64,000 nt of DNA from Linanthus parryae (Eukaryota > Streptophyta > Magnoliopsida > Ericales > Polemoniaceae), in NCBI GenBank assembly GCA_023055425.1, contig JALGPY010000009.1, forward strand, positions 32,035,275 to 32,099,274, given 5' to 3'. The position numbers and the translations under genes are program-made. Shown in pieces: positions 47,161-57,628 of this stretch (position 1 is the first letter of the stretch; each line of letters begins with the position of its first letter). The notes beneath the pieces were generated by a model. The model did not search any database. It saw only the letters and a program-made list of their open reading frames with translations, and was not told the DNA's origin.

Positions 47161-47874
47161 GAAACAGACCATTTGGGGGACCTGCGGAAAGTATTCGAAA
47201 GATGCAGGAGTTTCTAGCTGAAGATGAACCCCATGAAATGTGCATTCAGAGTGACTTCAGGGAAGTTTTTGGGATGCGTAATATACCGCCAAGGCATCGA
47301 GCCTGACCCCGCAAAAGTATGGGCTATCACTAGCATAACGGCGCCGCATAATCAGAGCACTCTAAAGACGTACCTAGGGAAACTATCCTACCTGCGGAGA
47401 TTCATTCCAGCAATTGAAGAAATAACTTTTTGCTTTGGCGATCTCCTCAAAAAGAATGCTGTATACAATTGGACAGAGGAGCATGAAGCCGCATTTGGGA
47501 AGTTGACGGACCTATTGACATCACCAAGGGTAATGATTGCCCCACAGCTTGGATTGCCGCTTCTGTTGTACCTGACTTCGACAAAGAAATCTATAGAGGC
47601 GCTTTTAGCTCAAGAATATGAAGGGCAGGAAAGACCGATCTATTACATCTCTCGCATAGTACAACCGGCCGAATCAAGGTACACAGACATTGAACGCCAT
47701 TGTCTTGCTTTATTCTTTGTGATAGAAAAGTTAAGGCATTATTTCGCCTCGCATAAAGTTGTGGAGATTATGAAGAGCGACCCGATACGGTATCTCTTGG
47801 GTCACACCTCTCCATGCGGGAGACTGGCAAAATCGTACATGACCATCTCACAATATGACATTACGTGTGTTTGA
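47161..47874 (+). pseudogene. G2 RT thumb and first RNase H
   Basis: Readable in the same frame after two stops (47158, about 47217): MNPMKCAFRVTSGKFLGCVI, the thumb LKTYLGKLSYLRRFIPA, and RNase H segments YNWTEEHEAAFGKLTDLL, LLLYLTSTKKSIEALLAQE, PIYYISRIVQPAESRYTDIE and IEKLRHYFASHKVVEIMKS. In Tat elements this first RNase H is degenerate: here the usual TDAS-type Asp block reads LTSTK, fitting replacement by the second RNase H downstream. It ends at TGA 47872. Confidence 0.85.
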
Positions 47875-47898
47875 CCACGAGCAATCAAATCGCAAGCG

Positions 47899-48474
47899 GT
47901 GGCAGATCTTCTGGCCCAGTCCCCGGATAGCAGCTATGAACCCATGATCGAGGAGGAACTGGAAAGGCCAGAAATCTATGCAGTCGAGTCGCCATATTGG
48001 AAGCTTCACTTCGATGCATCATCTACAAGGAAAGGCGGCGGAATCGGAATTGTTTTGACTAAACCAGATGGGGAAGTCATCCAAATGTCCACAAAACTAG
48101 ATTTCTCTGTAACCAACAATGAATCGCAATATGAAGCTCTCATCGCGGGACTCCGTGTGGCCAGGGCACTGGAAGTGAGCAATCTGACGGTTATGGGAGA
48201 TTCTAAGTTATTTGTCAAAGAAGCTTCAGGCGAGTATGGGTTGAAGGAGGTAAATCTATTACCTTATCGGACTTTGGTGCAAAAGCTGGTACAACAATTT
48301 TGTGATGTCAAGTACGAGCACACGCCTAGAGCCGATAATCGGCATGCCGATGCTTTAGCTACTTTGGGATCTAAGGTTAGTGCAGACAAATGCCCTGCGA
48401 GAATTTCAATCGAAGTCCGAACGAGACCGGCCTTGACAGAGGAGGCATGCGAGGTTGAGCCCATAGACGAGGAA
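47899..48474 (+). pseudogene. G2 second (archaeal-like) RNase H
   Basis: This domain defines the Tat lineage. The frame shows LHFDASSTRKGGGIGIVLTK (Asp), NNESQYEALIAGLRVARAL (Glu), LTVMGDSKLFVKEASGEYG (Asp) and TPRADNRHADALATLGSKVS (Asp), so the DEDD set is complete. It supplies active RNase H while the first copy is degraded. The domain itself is undamaged and in one frame with the start of the integrase module, but flanked by stops, so no polyprotein can be made now. Confidence 0.9.
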
Positions 48475-48756
48475 GATTGGAGAAAATCGATATTTCATGC
48501 AATTACTGAGGGCACTAGCAAAAAAAATTGGACATCCACTAAAGGGTACTGCATACATGACATTATTACAAAGGTCCGGGAGGAATACTCAGCGCCGCAG
48601 CAGGAGGGGCAAGCGTTATTGGAAAAGATTCACCAGCATACCTGCGGGGAAAGTGAGGTGTCGATTTATCGAAAGGCCCAAAGATATGGGATTCATTGGC
48701 CAGACATGTCCACACTGCTGCAATCATTCAGGGAAATCGTGAAAGATGTATGTTAA
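48475..48756 (+). pseudogene. G2 degenerate extra copy of the integrase N-terminal module
   Basis: In frame with the second RNase H: EEDWRKSIFHAITEGTSKK, then LLEKIHQHTCGESEVSIYRK, YGIHWPDMS and FREIVKDVC. This follows the layout of the Gypsy pre-integrase region (W---I---L--GT, H---CG-H-G, GY-WP-M, C--C). A fuller copy of the same layout follows at 48790-49130. It therefore looks like a diverged tandem duplication; the His/Cys ligands are incomplete here. Confidence 0.55.
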
Positions 48757-48789
48757 TGAAGGACTCTTTGGAAATTAATCTGGTTGATG

Positions 48790-49900
48790 ATGACACAGAT
48801 TGGAGGAAGCCACTCTTCGACTTTCTGACAGAAGGAACTCAGCCCGATCAAAGGAAAGAAGCTGAGAAACTTAAAAGAAAAGCAGCCTGATATGTGGTGC
48901 AGGAAAACATACTCTGGCAAAGGGGACATGAGGGTAATCTACTCAGATGCCTAGATACCCAAGAGGCGCAAGAGGTGATGGAATTATCTCACCAAGTAGA
49001 GCATCAAGGGGGCGCAAAATTTTGCAGACAACTCCTCAAAGTTGGTTATTTTTGGCCCACAATGGAAGCAGATTGCCGCACCAAGGTAAAAAGATGCCAG
49101 GAATGCCCATTTAAGGGCAACCTCGTGCATGCTCCTGCTGTAGATTTAGATGCATTAGGAACACCATGGCCATTTCATACTTGGGCTCTAGATTTCATCG
49201 GCCCCATTCGACCGGCCTCGCATGGGAACAAGTTCATCTTTACCGCGACCGAGTTGTTTACCAAGTAGGTAGAAGCAATACCGCTCAAGACAGCAAATGC
49301 GCTCGCAGTGGTAAAATTTATTCAAGAAAACATCATATATCGGTTCGGAATCCCCAATACAATCCTCTCAGATAATGGCATCCCCTTTTTAAATCGCCAG
49401 GTGGCCGTGAAACTGGCAGAATACAACATAAGGCAAGTCTGTTCCACTCCCTACTATCGAAAATGGAATGGCCAAGCAGAAGCAACCAATAAGACGCTGA
49501 GTAAGATGGTCGCGAATGATCACAAAAAGTGGGTTAATTCTTTAAATTTGGCTTTATAGGCATATCACACTTCGCCAAGGACCCCCACCGGAGTTTCTCA
49601 GTTCCTTCTATGTTACGGAGCTCAAGCCGTTGTACCAGCAGAAGTAAAAGTAAACTCTGCAAGGTTGGCCTTTCATGCCTTGTATGAAAATCAACGTGAT
49701 CATTGATTCTATTGGAAGAGAAGCTTGAACAAGCTCAGCGGGCTAACAAGAGGTACAAGGAGAGGATTGCTCGTGCGTATAATAAAACAGTTCAACACCG
49801 AGACTTTGCAGTGGGGGACTTGGTTTTACGAGCTTCAGATCATTGCATGAGGGAAGCAGCTCATCCAAAGTTCGCAGCTAACTGGGAAGGGCCATTCTAA
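48790..49900 (+). pseudogene. G2 integrase
   Basis: TDWRKPLFDFLTEGTQPD begins the module, then the zinc domain VMELSHQVEHQGGAKFCRQL, GYFWPTMEADCRTKVKRCQE. The catalytic core shows WALDFIGPIRPASHGNKFIF (Asp), TILSDNGIPFLN (Asp) and YYRKWNGQAEATNKTLSKM (Glu). Stops lie at 48888, 49266 and 49557. The C-terminal part continues with EKLEQAQRANKRYKERIARA and FAVGDLVLRASD, then WEGPF before a TAA. The end of pol is near 50006 (INMRWIKKYYP). It inserts element DNA into chromosomes; this copy is inactive. Confidence 0.9.
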
Positions 49901-50059
49901 GTGAAAGAAGTTTTTGACAGCGGTTACTGCACCATACAGAGGCTTCATGGGACTGCAACAACCTCGAGCCCGATCAATATGCGATGGATCAAAAAGTATT
50001 ATCCTTAGCCTCTCTCTTTACATTTGATTCAAATGTATGTTGGATTTTATGTCTAGTCC

Positions 50060-50165
50060 TCCAATGAACTCATGTGTTGTTTCCTCCCATACGAGGAACT
50101 TGTAGTCATGTCCCTCCCATATGATGGTGCTTTTAATAAAAGAATTCTCCCATATGAGAAGAATT
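50060..50165 (+). repeat. CTCCCATAyGA repeats after G2 pol
   Basis: cctcccatacgagg, cctcccatatgatgg and ctcccatatgagaag occur at about 50085, 50114 and 50148. The motif contains catatg-like palindromes and may form small hairpins in the 3' part of the transcript. Confidence 0.6.
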
Positions 50166-50209
50166 TTATCATCTTGTTTGTCTCTATCATTTTATTTACT
50201 TGTTTGCTT

Positions 50210-50670
50210 ATGAAAAAAGCCTATCTGCCTAGGTAGCAGCAATAATATACGATCCCATGCGATCCAAAGCATATCTGCCGAGATAGCAGCGATAATTGAA
50301 ATATGATTTTAAGTGATCTAAAAGCCTATCTGCCTAGATAGCAGCGATAGTAATAACGCCTTTGTGCGAGCAAAGCCTATCTTCCTAGATAGCGGCAATA
50401 TTTAATCATGATCTTAATTGATCTACAAGCCTATCTGCCTAGATAGCAAGCCATAGCAACAACGACTTGTTTGATGCAAAACTTATTTATTTGAGAAAGC
50501 GAATTATTCAGGCAATATCCGAATGCGAAACGCGAAAGAAACATAACTTGTTTCGTCATATAGCAAAAACGCATGTGAAATTTCAATTTGTTGTATCAAA
50601 CAAGAGCAGCAAATGACAAAGCGTATTTCATTAATAGTTAAAATGACTTATAATTTATCTGTCTAGATAG
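50210..50670 (+). repeat. Array of CTATCTGCCTAGATAG hairpin repeats
   Basis: Six variants of a CTATCTGCCTAGATAGCAGCGATA unit start near 50220, 50270, 50331, 50377, 50429 and 50648. Each core is an inverted repeat (CTATCT ... AGATAG) with a 4-base loop. The first five are spaced 46-61 bp apart with unrelated AT-rich spacers. A cousin (gcctatctggctaggtg) sits at 56779, just before the 3' LTR. The array follows pol directly. Confidence 0.8.
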
Positions 50671-51687
50671 CAGCTTATAAGCAAAAGCTTACACTAAGAA
50701 AAGTTCCTACTCTAAAATGAACGGCCTACGGGTCCTAACAAGAGCTATGTGACGGGACGCTATCGTCAAGTTCCTAAATCAGAACAAAGCTTTTGATTGA
50801 TCTTCTGCCAAGAGACATGCCAGATGAACCTCATGTCCTGACGGCTGCAGAATTGAAGAACAAGTGGAGAAGAACTCCTGGGGCAGGAAGCTTATTGTGC
50901 AGAAAGACGAGCACCATGGCTCGTCGCACCTTGTTCAAAAAAATGGTGGCAAATAGTTCTCCTCCAGGAAAGCTAGAGGAGAAACACACCATTCATTACG
51001 ATTCGGTAAAAAGGTCAGTACAGGACCGTGCCTCGCCGGAAGGCCACCGAAGATACGACCTGCAAACATAATAGACAAAGAAGAATCTTTGCGGAAGCAT
51101 GAAGTATTATGTAAATCTTCTTCAAAAATATTATTAGGATCGGTAAGCTTTGCAAAGAAGATCTTGGGAGCTGTTTCTATGGCACAAGGCACAAACTCAG
51201 GTTTCATAGCTTGAAATTGACATGAATCAACAAAGGACAAGCATTGATGCCAGCAGTCGTAAGGACTCATGGTAAGCCACATTTTGGGATGAAGAACCCA
51301 AGTAGCAAGAGGTAAGATTTGTATAGACTCCATAAGGGACTCTTCAGTTCCCTGGCTGAGTCAGCAAAAAGCTTGTGAAACGGGTAGGAATCAATTACTT
51401 ACATCTCAAAAAGAGATAAAAATACAATTACCCTACTAAAGGCTATGACAATTCGGTGGCACGCCCTAATTAATGACGGAAAGTCATAATGAGGATGTGG
51501 ATACCAAGGAAATCATGCTTATCTATTAACGCAAAAATCAAGGTAATTACGCCAGCATATGACGTCAAAATAGATATGCATCAAGATATGCATGCAAAAT
51601 CCTCAGAAGGGCAAAATAGGACATAATGTTTCAAATGTTAAGAAAAAGGGGGAGAAGCACTAGCATTACAATAATGTTTTTCTTTCT
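50671..51687. other. G2 region with an unidentified antisense ORF
   Basis: A minus-strand frame of 132 residues (50935-51333) reads MESIQILPLATWVLHPKMWL, then SPYDCWHQCLSFVDSCQFQA. I recognise no family. An overlapping plus ORF (50793-51071) is its likely shadow. Since the antisense gene begins upstream on the same strand, this could be a further exon or a separate captured fragment, but no splice sites convince me. Confidence 0.3.
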
Positions 51688-54600
51688 CTAAAATAAATCC
51701 TTGATTAGAGGATCTTCTGGAGAAAATGGGAGCAATGCTTCTTTTGCCTGGTTCACGTCTTGTTTCAACTTCTCATACTTGTCCTTCATCGCATGAAAGA
51801 GGTTGGCAGCTTCTTCAGACTTCTTCCTTTGTTCCTCTAACTCCCGTCTCTCAGATGCGAGGTTGTGGTAGCCATGTTTCAGACTCACAGATGCGAGGAT
51901 CTGGGTGACCCTGTTGAGAAGGTACTCGAAGCGTAGTTTGCCTTGATCTTTAGCTTGAAGCCCCTTGCATGTGCTATAAAGAGACCTTGAATTATCAGGA
52001 GAAATGGTTGCAGGGGTAGCTACAGATAGCTGTTCTAGAATCCTGATGGCTTCGGTCAAGAAAAGCCTTCTATCATAAGGTTCCAGCTCCAGAGATCTCG
52101 CAAATGACCATGGATATGAGAGGCGCATCCTTATTAGCCACTCCACATCGGGTTGCCTCAGTCCTGGCAAAAAAAAAAAAAAAAGTTCAGGAGCCCGAAG
52201 TGACTAAACAAAAAAATATAGAATGCGAAAAATGGCAACATACTTATTCCTTCAAGGATCTCACGCAAAGAGGGAATGCGCATCACTAGAACAGCAGAAG
52301 CATGCCCTTGCTGCATTGCTTTCCTGTCATCGGCAACCTCGCGCTCATCATTGTTGGCACGGATGGTGTAAGTTGCAATAGGCGTGACGGCAGCTCCGAC
52401 TTGCGAACTCCAAAAACTCCATGCCGGGGGGACTTGTAAAGGTTCCACCTCGGTGGAGGGAACAGAGGGACCTCGTGGAGGCTCAAAGACATTCACAGGA
52501 ATGGCAGCACCTGAAGAAGTATGTGGAATAGTTTCAGCAGCGACTGTGGCTTCCACTTGCTCTGGAATTTCTTTAGCCGCAAGAGGTCTTTGTAGCCCGG
52601 GAGCATCCATTTGAACATCGACATTTTCATGCGATGCTGTGTCTTCCATGATCTGTTCATTCCCATGAACTTCAGCTCCAGCCTCCTCCGCTTCCATTTC
52701 CTCGACTTCATCATCAGCATCTTCCTCCCTTAACACAGTATCAGCATCAAGATCATCAGACACCTCGATAATGTCCTCCAGAGGTTCTCCTGCATACTCA
52801 GTAGCCGCGAAAGACTTCTCAATGTGTGAACTTCGCTCTGGGGCATAAGATGAAGGGAGCTCACTCCTCTGCTCCAGCATGTTCTCATCAGGGTTGCCAG
52901 CACCTGCTTCACTGATCACTTCTCCAGCAGTTGACACATTATCAGCAAAACCCTATGCGATGACAGCATCACCTGCGATACAAGACAGGGAAAATGTGAT
53001 GTGAACTTGCGTCATAAATGGTTATTTTTTTTATTCTGATAGATCAAAAGCAAGCACCTCCACACTTAGGTGGGATCGCAGCCCCATCACCATATGTTAA
53101 TGATGCGACACCATATCCTACTAGAGTATCTTCATTTAGCACATCTTTAAGGTGAGCGTGACCTGGTGGTGCGAAGAAACTCGTTACAACGAGGAGTGGG
53201 TTATCAAGATTGGTTTACAAACGTTGTTTGAATAGTTACAACGAGGAGTGGGTTATCATCTTTTGATAAGCCATGTTTTAACGCACCAATAATTACTTCT
53301 TGGTAAGTCACAGCAAGTTTAAAAATCTCACCTTCTCTGCCGCCTGCGATCTTCTCAAAGTCCTCTTGAGCTTGTTCCAAAGCAGTCGCATCTGCGTTAT
53401 CAACTTGCTGTTCTTCCAGACTTCTCCTTTTCATAAGCTCGATGTCATCTTCCTCGAGCTTCCTCCTTCTCTCTTCTGCCTCAGCAGCCATTCTCTCAGA
53501 CTCAGCAATGATATCTTCGTGTATGGTCTCGCGGGAAATGTCTAAGCGAGAACCCTTGGTCTTCTTCATTTCCTTGGCCAGAAGGCCGCTGATGGCCTCT
53601 GTGTCATCATCTGTAAAAGAAAATTAATCAACGACTATTGCAAAAGCTGAAATGCGAGGAATAAGTTCATTCAAGATACCTTCTGAACTTTCTTCTCTTA
53701 TCTCGTCTCCTTCTCTCTCGCTTTCCTCTCTTCCTTCTCCTTCATAATTTTCTTCTCTCACTTCTCTTTCTTCTTCCTCCTCTTCCTCTTCCTGACCAAA
53801 AGGAATGAAGGTCTCAACTGCGAGCTCTTTCTGCGTCTTGCCTGGCATGCGACCTTTACCTTTGTCCTTGGATGCAAGAGACTTTGCAGGAGACGGAGTG
53901 GAATCATTTCTAGGAGGAAAGGAAATCAAAATGCCTTTCTGCTTTAACCTTTTGGCCTTTGGGGCAATCTCTGTGTCCACTTCAGCAGCATTGTCTATAA
54001 GTGAAAAAGCAAACACGTCCATTTCCTCGCGTATCTGAGCCTCCACTTGGGGAGCCTGTTCCATCGCCACGGGAATTTTCTTGTCTTGCCTTTTTGCGGC
54101 AACAATGGAGTTGACCAGCGATGTGGAGCGCTCTCCAGATGCGAACCTCCTCAGATAACACTAAAAGAGAAAATGGGGTGTAAATTTCAGTACGCCAAAA
54201 AAGGAAGTCTTTCGAGCATAAAGAAAAGTTGTTTACCTTGGCAAAATCCTCGCTATACTTGATTGCATGCAAAATCCCCTCCCTAACAGCAGCCATATTC
54301 TCCGCAAGAGTAGTGGCTGGGCACTAGTGATTATCAGAATCAAGCAAGGAATAAAAACCGTATTGGGAGTCATCCAAGCTGCAATTAGGGCGAAATGGGA
54401 AGGCATTCCTTTTGATCACAGGAGCTTTGCTGGGATGAGGAGTCAAGTGCGTCTCAAACCTGTCCTGCTGAGCAGTCCAGTAAGCAATCCAATTCTTGGA
54501 AGGGCGACCTACACGACTACCTGAATGTTGGATATAGGGCAAGTTTCTCAGAAAGATCGTTTTGCACTTACCCATCAACAGTCGCTTGTAGCAATTCCTT

Positions 54601-56075
54601 GCAATTGACTTAGGCCAAATGGAGGGAGCCACTGCATCAAAACCAAACTGGGGAGAGACGCGAGTTGGGTCAACATCGACTGTGATCTTTTCATATCTAG
54701 GATTCAGCTCAGAAACATTTTCGGCGAGAGCAGGAAGGGAACTTCTCAAGCACCAGAAGAAGAATTCGCGATAGCGATCATGCCCTTTGAGAAGGAACTC
54801 TTCTGAGTAGGAACCAGATCTAGTGGGGTACAGCTTCGAAAACCATCGCACATTTTCAATGCGTGTGGCATAAGGCCTAGCTGTAAACTTGCTCCGATCA
54901 TTGCATATCAGACTCCATGTGCACTTGGGAAGATTGGTTCTGAACCATGGAGCAGCTCTCCCACTGGGAAATTCATTCTCCGCACCTGGAACGCACCACT
55001 TACTGAGCCTAGAAGGAACAGGAGCATAAGAGGGCCATCGTTCGAAAACCCACATGGTGAGAAATGCAATGTTGACGAAGGTCAACACATCATGACGCCC
55101 ACGAGAGTCTTTGATTGCCACCACCAGCTGGTCCAATCGATGATATAAGGTGCCTAGCACCAGAGTCCCAAGTGCGAATTTTTTACCAAGGGCCAACTTA
55201 ACAGCTAGGGGGAGAACATGATAGAAGACTCCATCATGAGGATGAACATCGATTAAATACCTCGACAACCAGGCACAGATAAAGCCGCACAAGTTAAGAT
55301 GATACCCCTTCCCCTTTATGTAATTTTTCGCTTTTGGATCCTTGTCCAGAATTTCCTTGGTAATACTACCATTCGCATAGGCGCGAAAGAAGTACTGCAC
55401 CCACTTTCCCCAAGTGTTCTTCGCAGACGTATCAACTAGCTGCCATTCAGGAAGTACTTTCACCTCGAACAAGCACTCCTCCATCTGTGCATATAAAGTA
55501 AGCTCTGGACCATGTTTCAAAGCACTTAGGGGATCCACTTCGCCCATGGGAGAAAGATCATATATAATTTGAACATCTTCCAAAGTGGGGGCAGCTTCAA
55601 ATTCAGCAAAATGGTAGGTGTGGGTCGCAGGTGAATAGCGAGAAAGAAGGGTTAGAAGCATGGACGGATCCAGCTTCACGGCAGGACCCTTCATAGCACG
55701 AACTGCGAAATAAATCCCTGCATTTTCTAATGTGATAGCATGGTGGGTCAATACATGGTCAATCCACTCATCCATCAAATCCATCTTTTGTACAAAGGCC
55801 TGAGTAGAAATTTCAGTATGAGGGAAGAACCCATTTTCAACTCGTAACCTTACCACATCCTTGGAATCGATCAACTCTAACATGGCTGCAGTGGTAGGCG
55901 GGGTCAGTGTTAGCAATTCTCCAAAGGGGGCAGGAGACGGTAGATTCCTTACCTTAAACCTAGCATGATAAAAGTCCTTCCCACCTAGATAGGGGGATTT
56001 TCTCCACAGGGTCTTTGGAAGATCAGGTATTTCTTCAGGTTCTTTAACAGGCTTAGATCCTTTTGTCTTGGCCAT
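51688..56075 (-). pseudogene. Spliced antisense gene in G2, plant mobile domain (PMD)-like protein
   Basis: Five exons fit on the minus strand: 56075-54237, 54160-53680, 53610-53058, 52972-52244 and 52163-51688. Introns are 69-85 bp, each with GT...AG (e.g. GTAAAC...TTTTAG, GTATGT...TGCCAG) and consistent phase. The predicted protein would be about 1341 residues without the lesions. Residues 1-580 resemble the PMD family: LLTLLSRYSPATHTYHF, then PTLEDVQIIYDL, and FLTMWVFERWPSYAP. A Glu-rich and acidic linker and a coiled-coil-like end (RRELEEQRKKSEEAANLF) follow. Lesions are TAG at 54326-54324, TAG at 52955-52953 and a frameshifting insertion at 53183-53257. PMD proteins are linked to transposons and silencing; the role here is unknown. 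Confidence 0.78.
53183..53257 (-). repeat. Insertion with 23-bp direct repeat in exon 3 of the antisense gene
   Basis: gttacaacgaggagtgggttatc occurs at 53183-53205 and again at 53235-53257, separated by 29 unrelated bases. The net 52-bp gain shifts the frame of exon 3. The layout fits repair of a staggered break with filler DNA. Confidence 0.8.
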
Positions 56076-56806
56076 TTCTGCAGAAAAGCAAGAAAAAGGG
56101 GGGGGGGAGAAATATACCCACTTTCAGTTTAGATTTCAGTTCAGATTCAGGAAGCAATATTGGGTTGTTCTGAAACAAGAGGAAGATGAACAGTTCTGAG
56201 TTTGGAATGTCGTAATTGAAGAAGTCAGAACTTCAGAAGTTTATTGTGTGAAAATCGTTTCAATCTGGTGATTAAATCTTTTAGGGTTTAAGAAGAACCT
56301 CTTTCGCACATTTCAATAAACAACGTATTCCAAATAGCTCTGGGTTTGCTGATCCAAAACAGTTCAAAGGATATTTGAATACATTAATGGAATTGAGCAA
56401 AGCCAACCTTGTTTTGATAAAGAAAGTTGAAGAAGACGATTGACAAGGAAGAACTGGTGATTGATTACTTGAATCTGCTCTTGAAGGCTCTCAGGTAAAA
56501 TCCACTTTAGAGAGAGAAGTGATACTTTGCAACAATGGAGGGCATGGAGTATTTATTCAAAGACACTGAAGAGTTGCGTCCTTTCTGTGGTCGAATCACA
56601 TCCGTCACCGTCGAATCACGCAATCACAGGTTGATGCTGGCGTCACGCCTAAAACCCTAATGAACAGACGGCACGAATCTAGGGATTCTAGGTCATAATG
56701 GCACGCACGGGGGCTGATTTTGCGTGAATTTGAATTGGTGCGTGGCGACGACGCGTGCACTGGTTTTTGCGCATTGAAGCCTATCTGGCTAGGTGTCTTC
56801 ACGCGC
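56076..56806 (-). promoter_or_regulatory. Upstream region of the antisense gene
   Basis: This 0.7-kb stretch between the PMD start codon and the G2 polypurine tract must hold any promoter of the antisense gene unless it uses the LTR. On the minus strand TTTGAATAAATACTCC (about 56555) is a TATA-like candidate. A G-run (gggggggga) lies at 56098-56109. The assignment is inferred from position. Confidence 0.3.
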
Positions 56807-56820
56807 AAAAAGGGGGCTAA
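56807..56820 (+). other. Polypurine tract of G2
   Basis: AAAAAGGGGGCTAA immediately precedes the 3' LTR start TGTAGATAG at 56821. Confidence 0.8.
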
Positions 56821-57434
56821 TGTAGATAGTGCTTTCCAGACAGACAGATCTTGGCCACGTGGCGATCATCCAGCACACCTAGCTGTGCTCCACACACACT
56901 GGATCACCACCCGCGCTGATCCACGTGGGGGCTGTGAGACAGGGCCCTCGCATATCAGCACACGGGACTTGTAGGGACTTAGTGGTTTGGAGGCTAGAGT
57001 AAGTGCTGTCGCGCGCGAGCGACAACCAAGCCCACGCGCGACCTTGAGTTACTGCTTTGAGAGATTTATGGCACGAGCTCCATAAACCCGGTCAACCTCA
57101 TAAAAGTTCCGGTATACGCGGAAGAAGTGCGTAACGGTCCCTATATATGCGGACGAACATGCCGTTGTGGTTAAGGTAATTAAGCTGCCATTAATGGGCG
57201 CATTAACCCACTACAACGGTCATATTCCCCACTATATATAGGATCGTTAACCCTTCCTTACAGAAGACGAATCACCTAAACTACACGGAAGCTCTGCCAA
57301 AATTCTGTCTCTCTCTCTTATACAGTTGCCACTGCCTTTCTCTCTCCCTACACACACTCTTCTCTTTCCGTGTTCTTTCTATCCCCTGCTCTTGGTGTAT
57401 ATTGAATCTTCCTAAAAGGTTTCTCTCGTACACA
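56821..57434 (+). repeat. 3' LTR of G2
   Basis: This 614-bp copy of 34620-35237 has scattered substitutions. It ends TCGTACACA, followed by the duplicated actac and the right arm of the hAT element. Confidence 0.93.
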
Positions 57435-57628
57435 ACTACTAATTTGTTCGTGAACACTAACGAACAAGCTCCTTTTTCGGCTCGTGTTCGGCTTGTTTAG
57501 CAAACGAACACATTTTCATGTTTGAGTTTGTTTGATTAATAAGTCAAATCAAACACGAACGAGCTTTTACCGAATCAAACGCGAGTTGTTCACGAACGGC
57601 TTGGTTCGTTTACATCCCTACTTAGACC

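Larger units (their letters stand above)
34615..57439 (+). mobile_element. Tat-lineage Ty3/Gypsy element G2 with antisense gene
   Basis: LTRs of 618 bp (34620-35237) and 614 bp (56821-57434) are flanked by the duplication actac (34615-34619 and 57435-57439). Without the Copia insertion C2 the element is about 14.4 kb. The order is gag, protease, reverse transcriptase, RNase H, a second archaeal-like RNase H, integrase. The second RNase H is the hallmark of the Tat (Ogre/Retand) lineage. About 6.8 kb follow pol, carrying a hairpin-repeat array and a multi-exon gene on the opposite strand. Stops and shifts are present throughout pol. Confidence 0.93.
34046..57628. mobile_element. Non-autonomous hAT element split by Gypsy G2
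   Basis: The hAT arms are 34054-34619 and 57440-57620, about 746 bp in total once G2 is removed. The termini TAGGGCTGTAAAGGAGCC and, reversed, TAGGGATGTAAACGAACC form the inverted repeats. A perfect 8-bp duplication cttagacc flanks it (34046-34053 and 57621-57628). Eight-bp duplications and TAGGG-TGTAAA ends are typical of hAT. The ends also carry repeated GGCTCGTT / GAACGAGC-type subterminal motifs, the usual transposase-binding context. No transposase is encoded. Confidence 0.9.

Noticed and set aside
50210..50470. CRISPR-like look of regularly spaced palindromic repeats
   Set aside because: The window is plant nuclear DNA, repeats vary, spacers are not of constant length, and no cas genes exist. 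It is an element-internal hairpin array.
52384..54038. Plus-strand ORFs opposite the antisense gene
   Set aside because: Shadows of exons on the minus strand; the minus-strand reading has splice sites and domain similarity.
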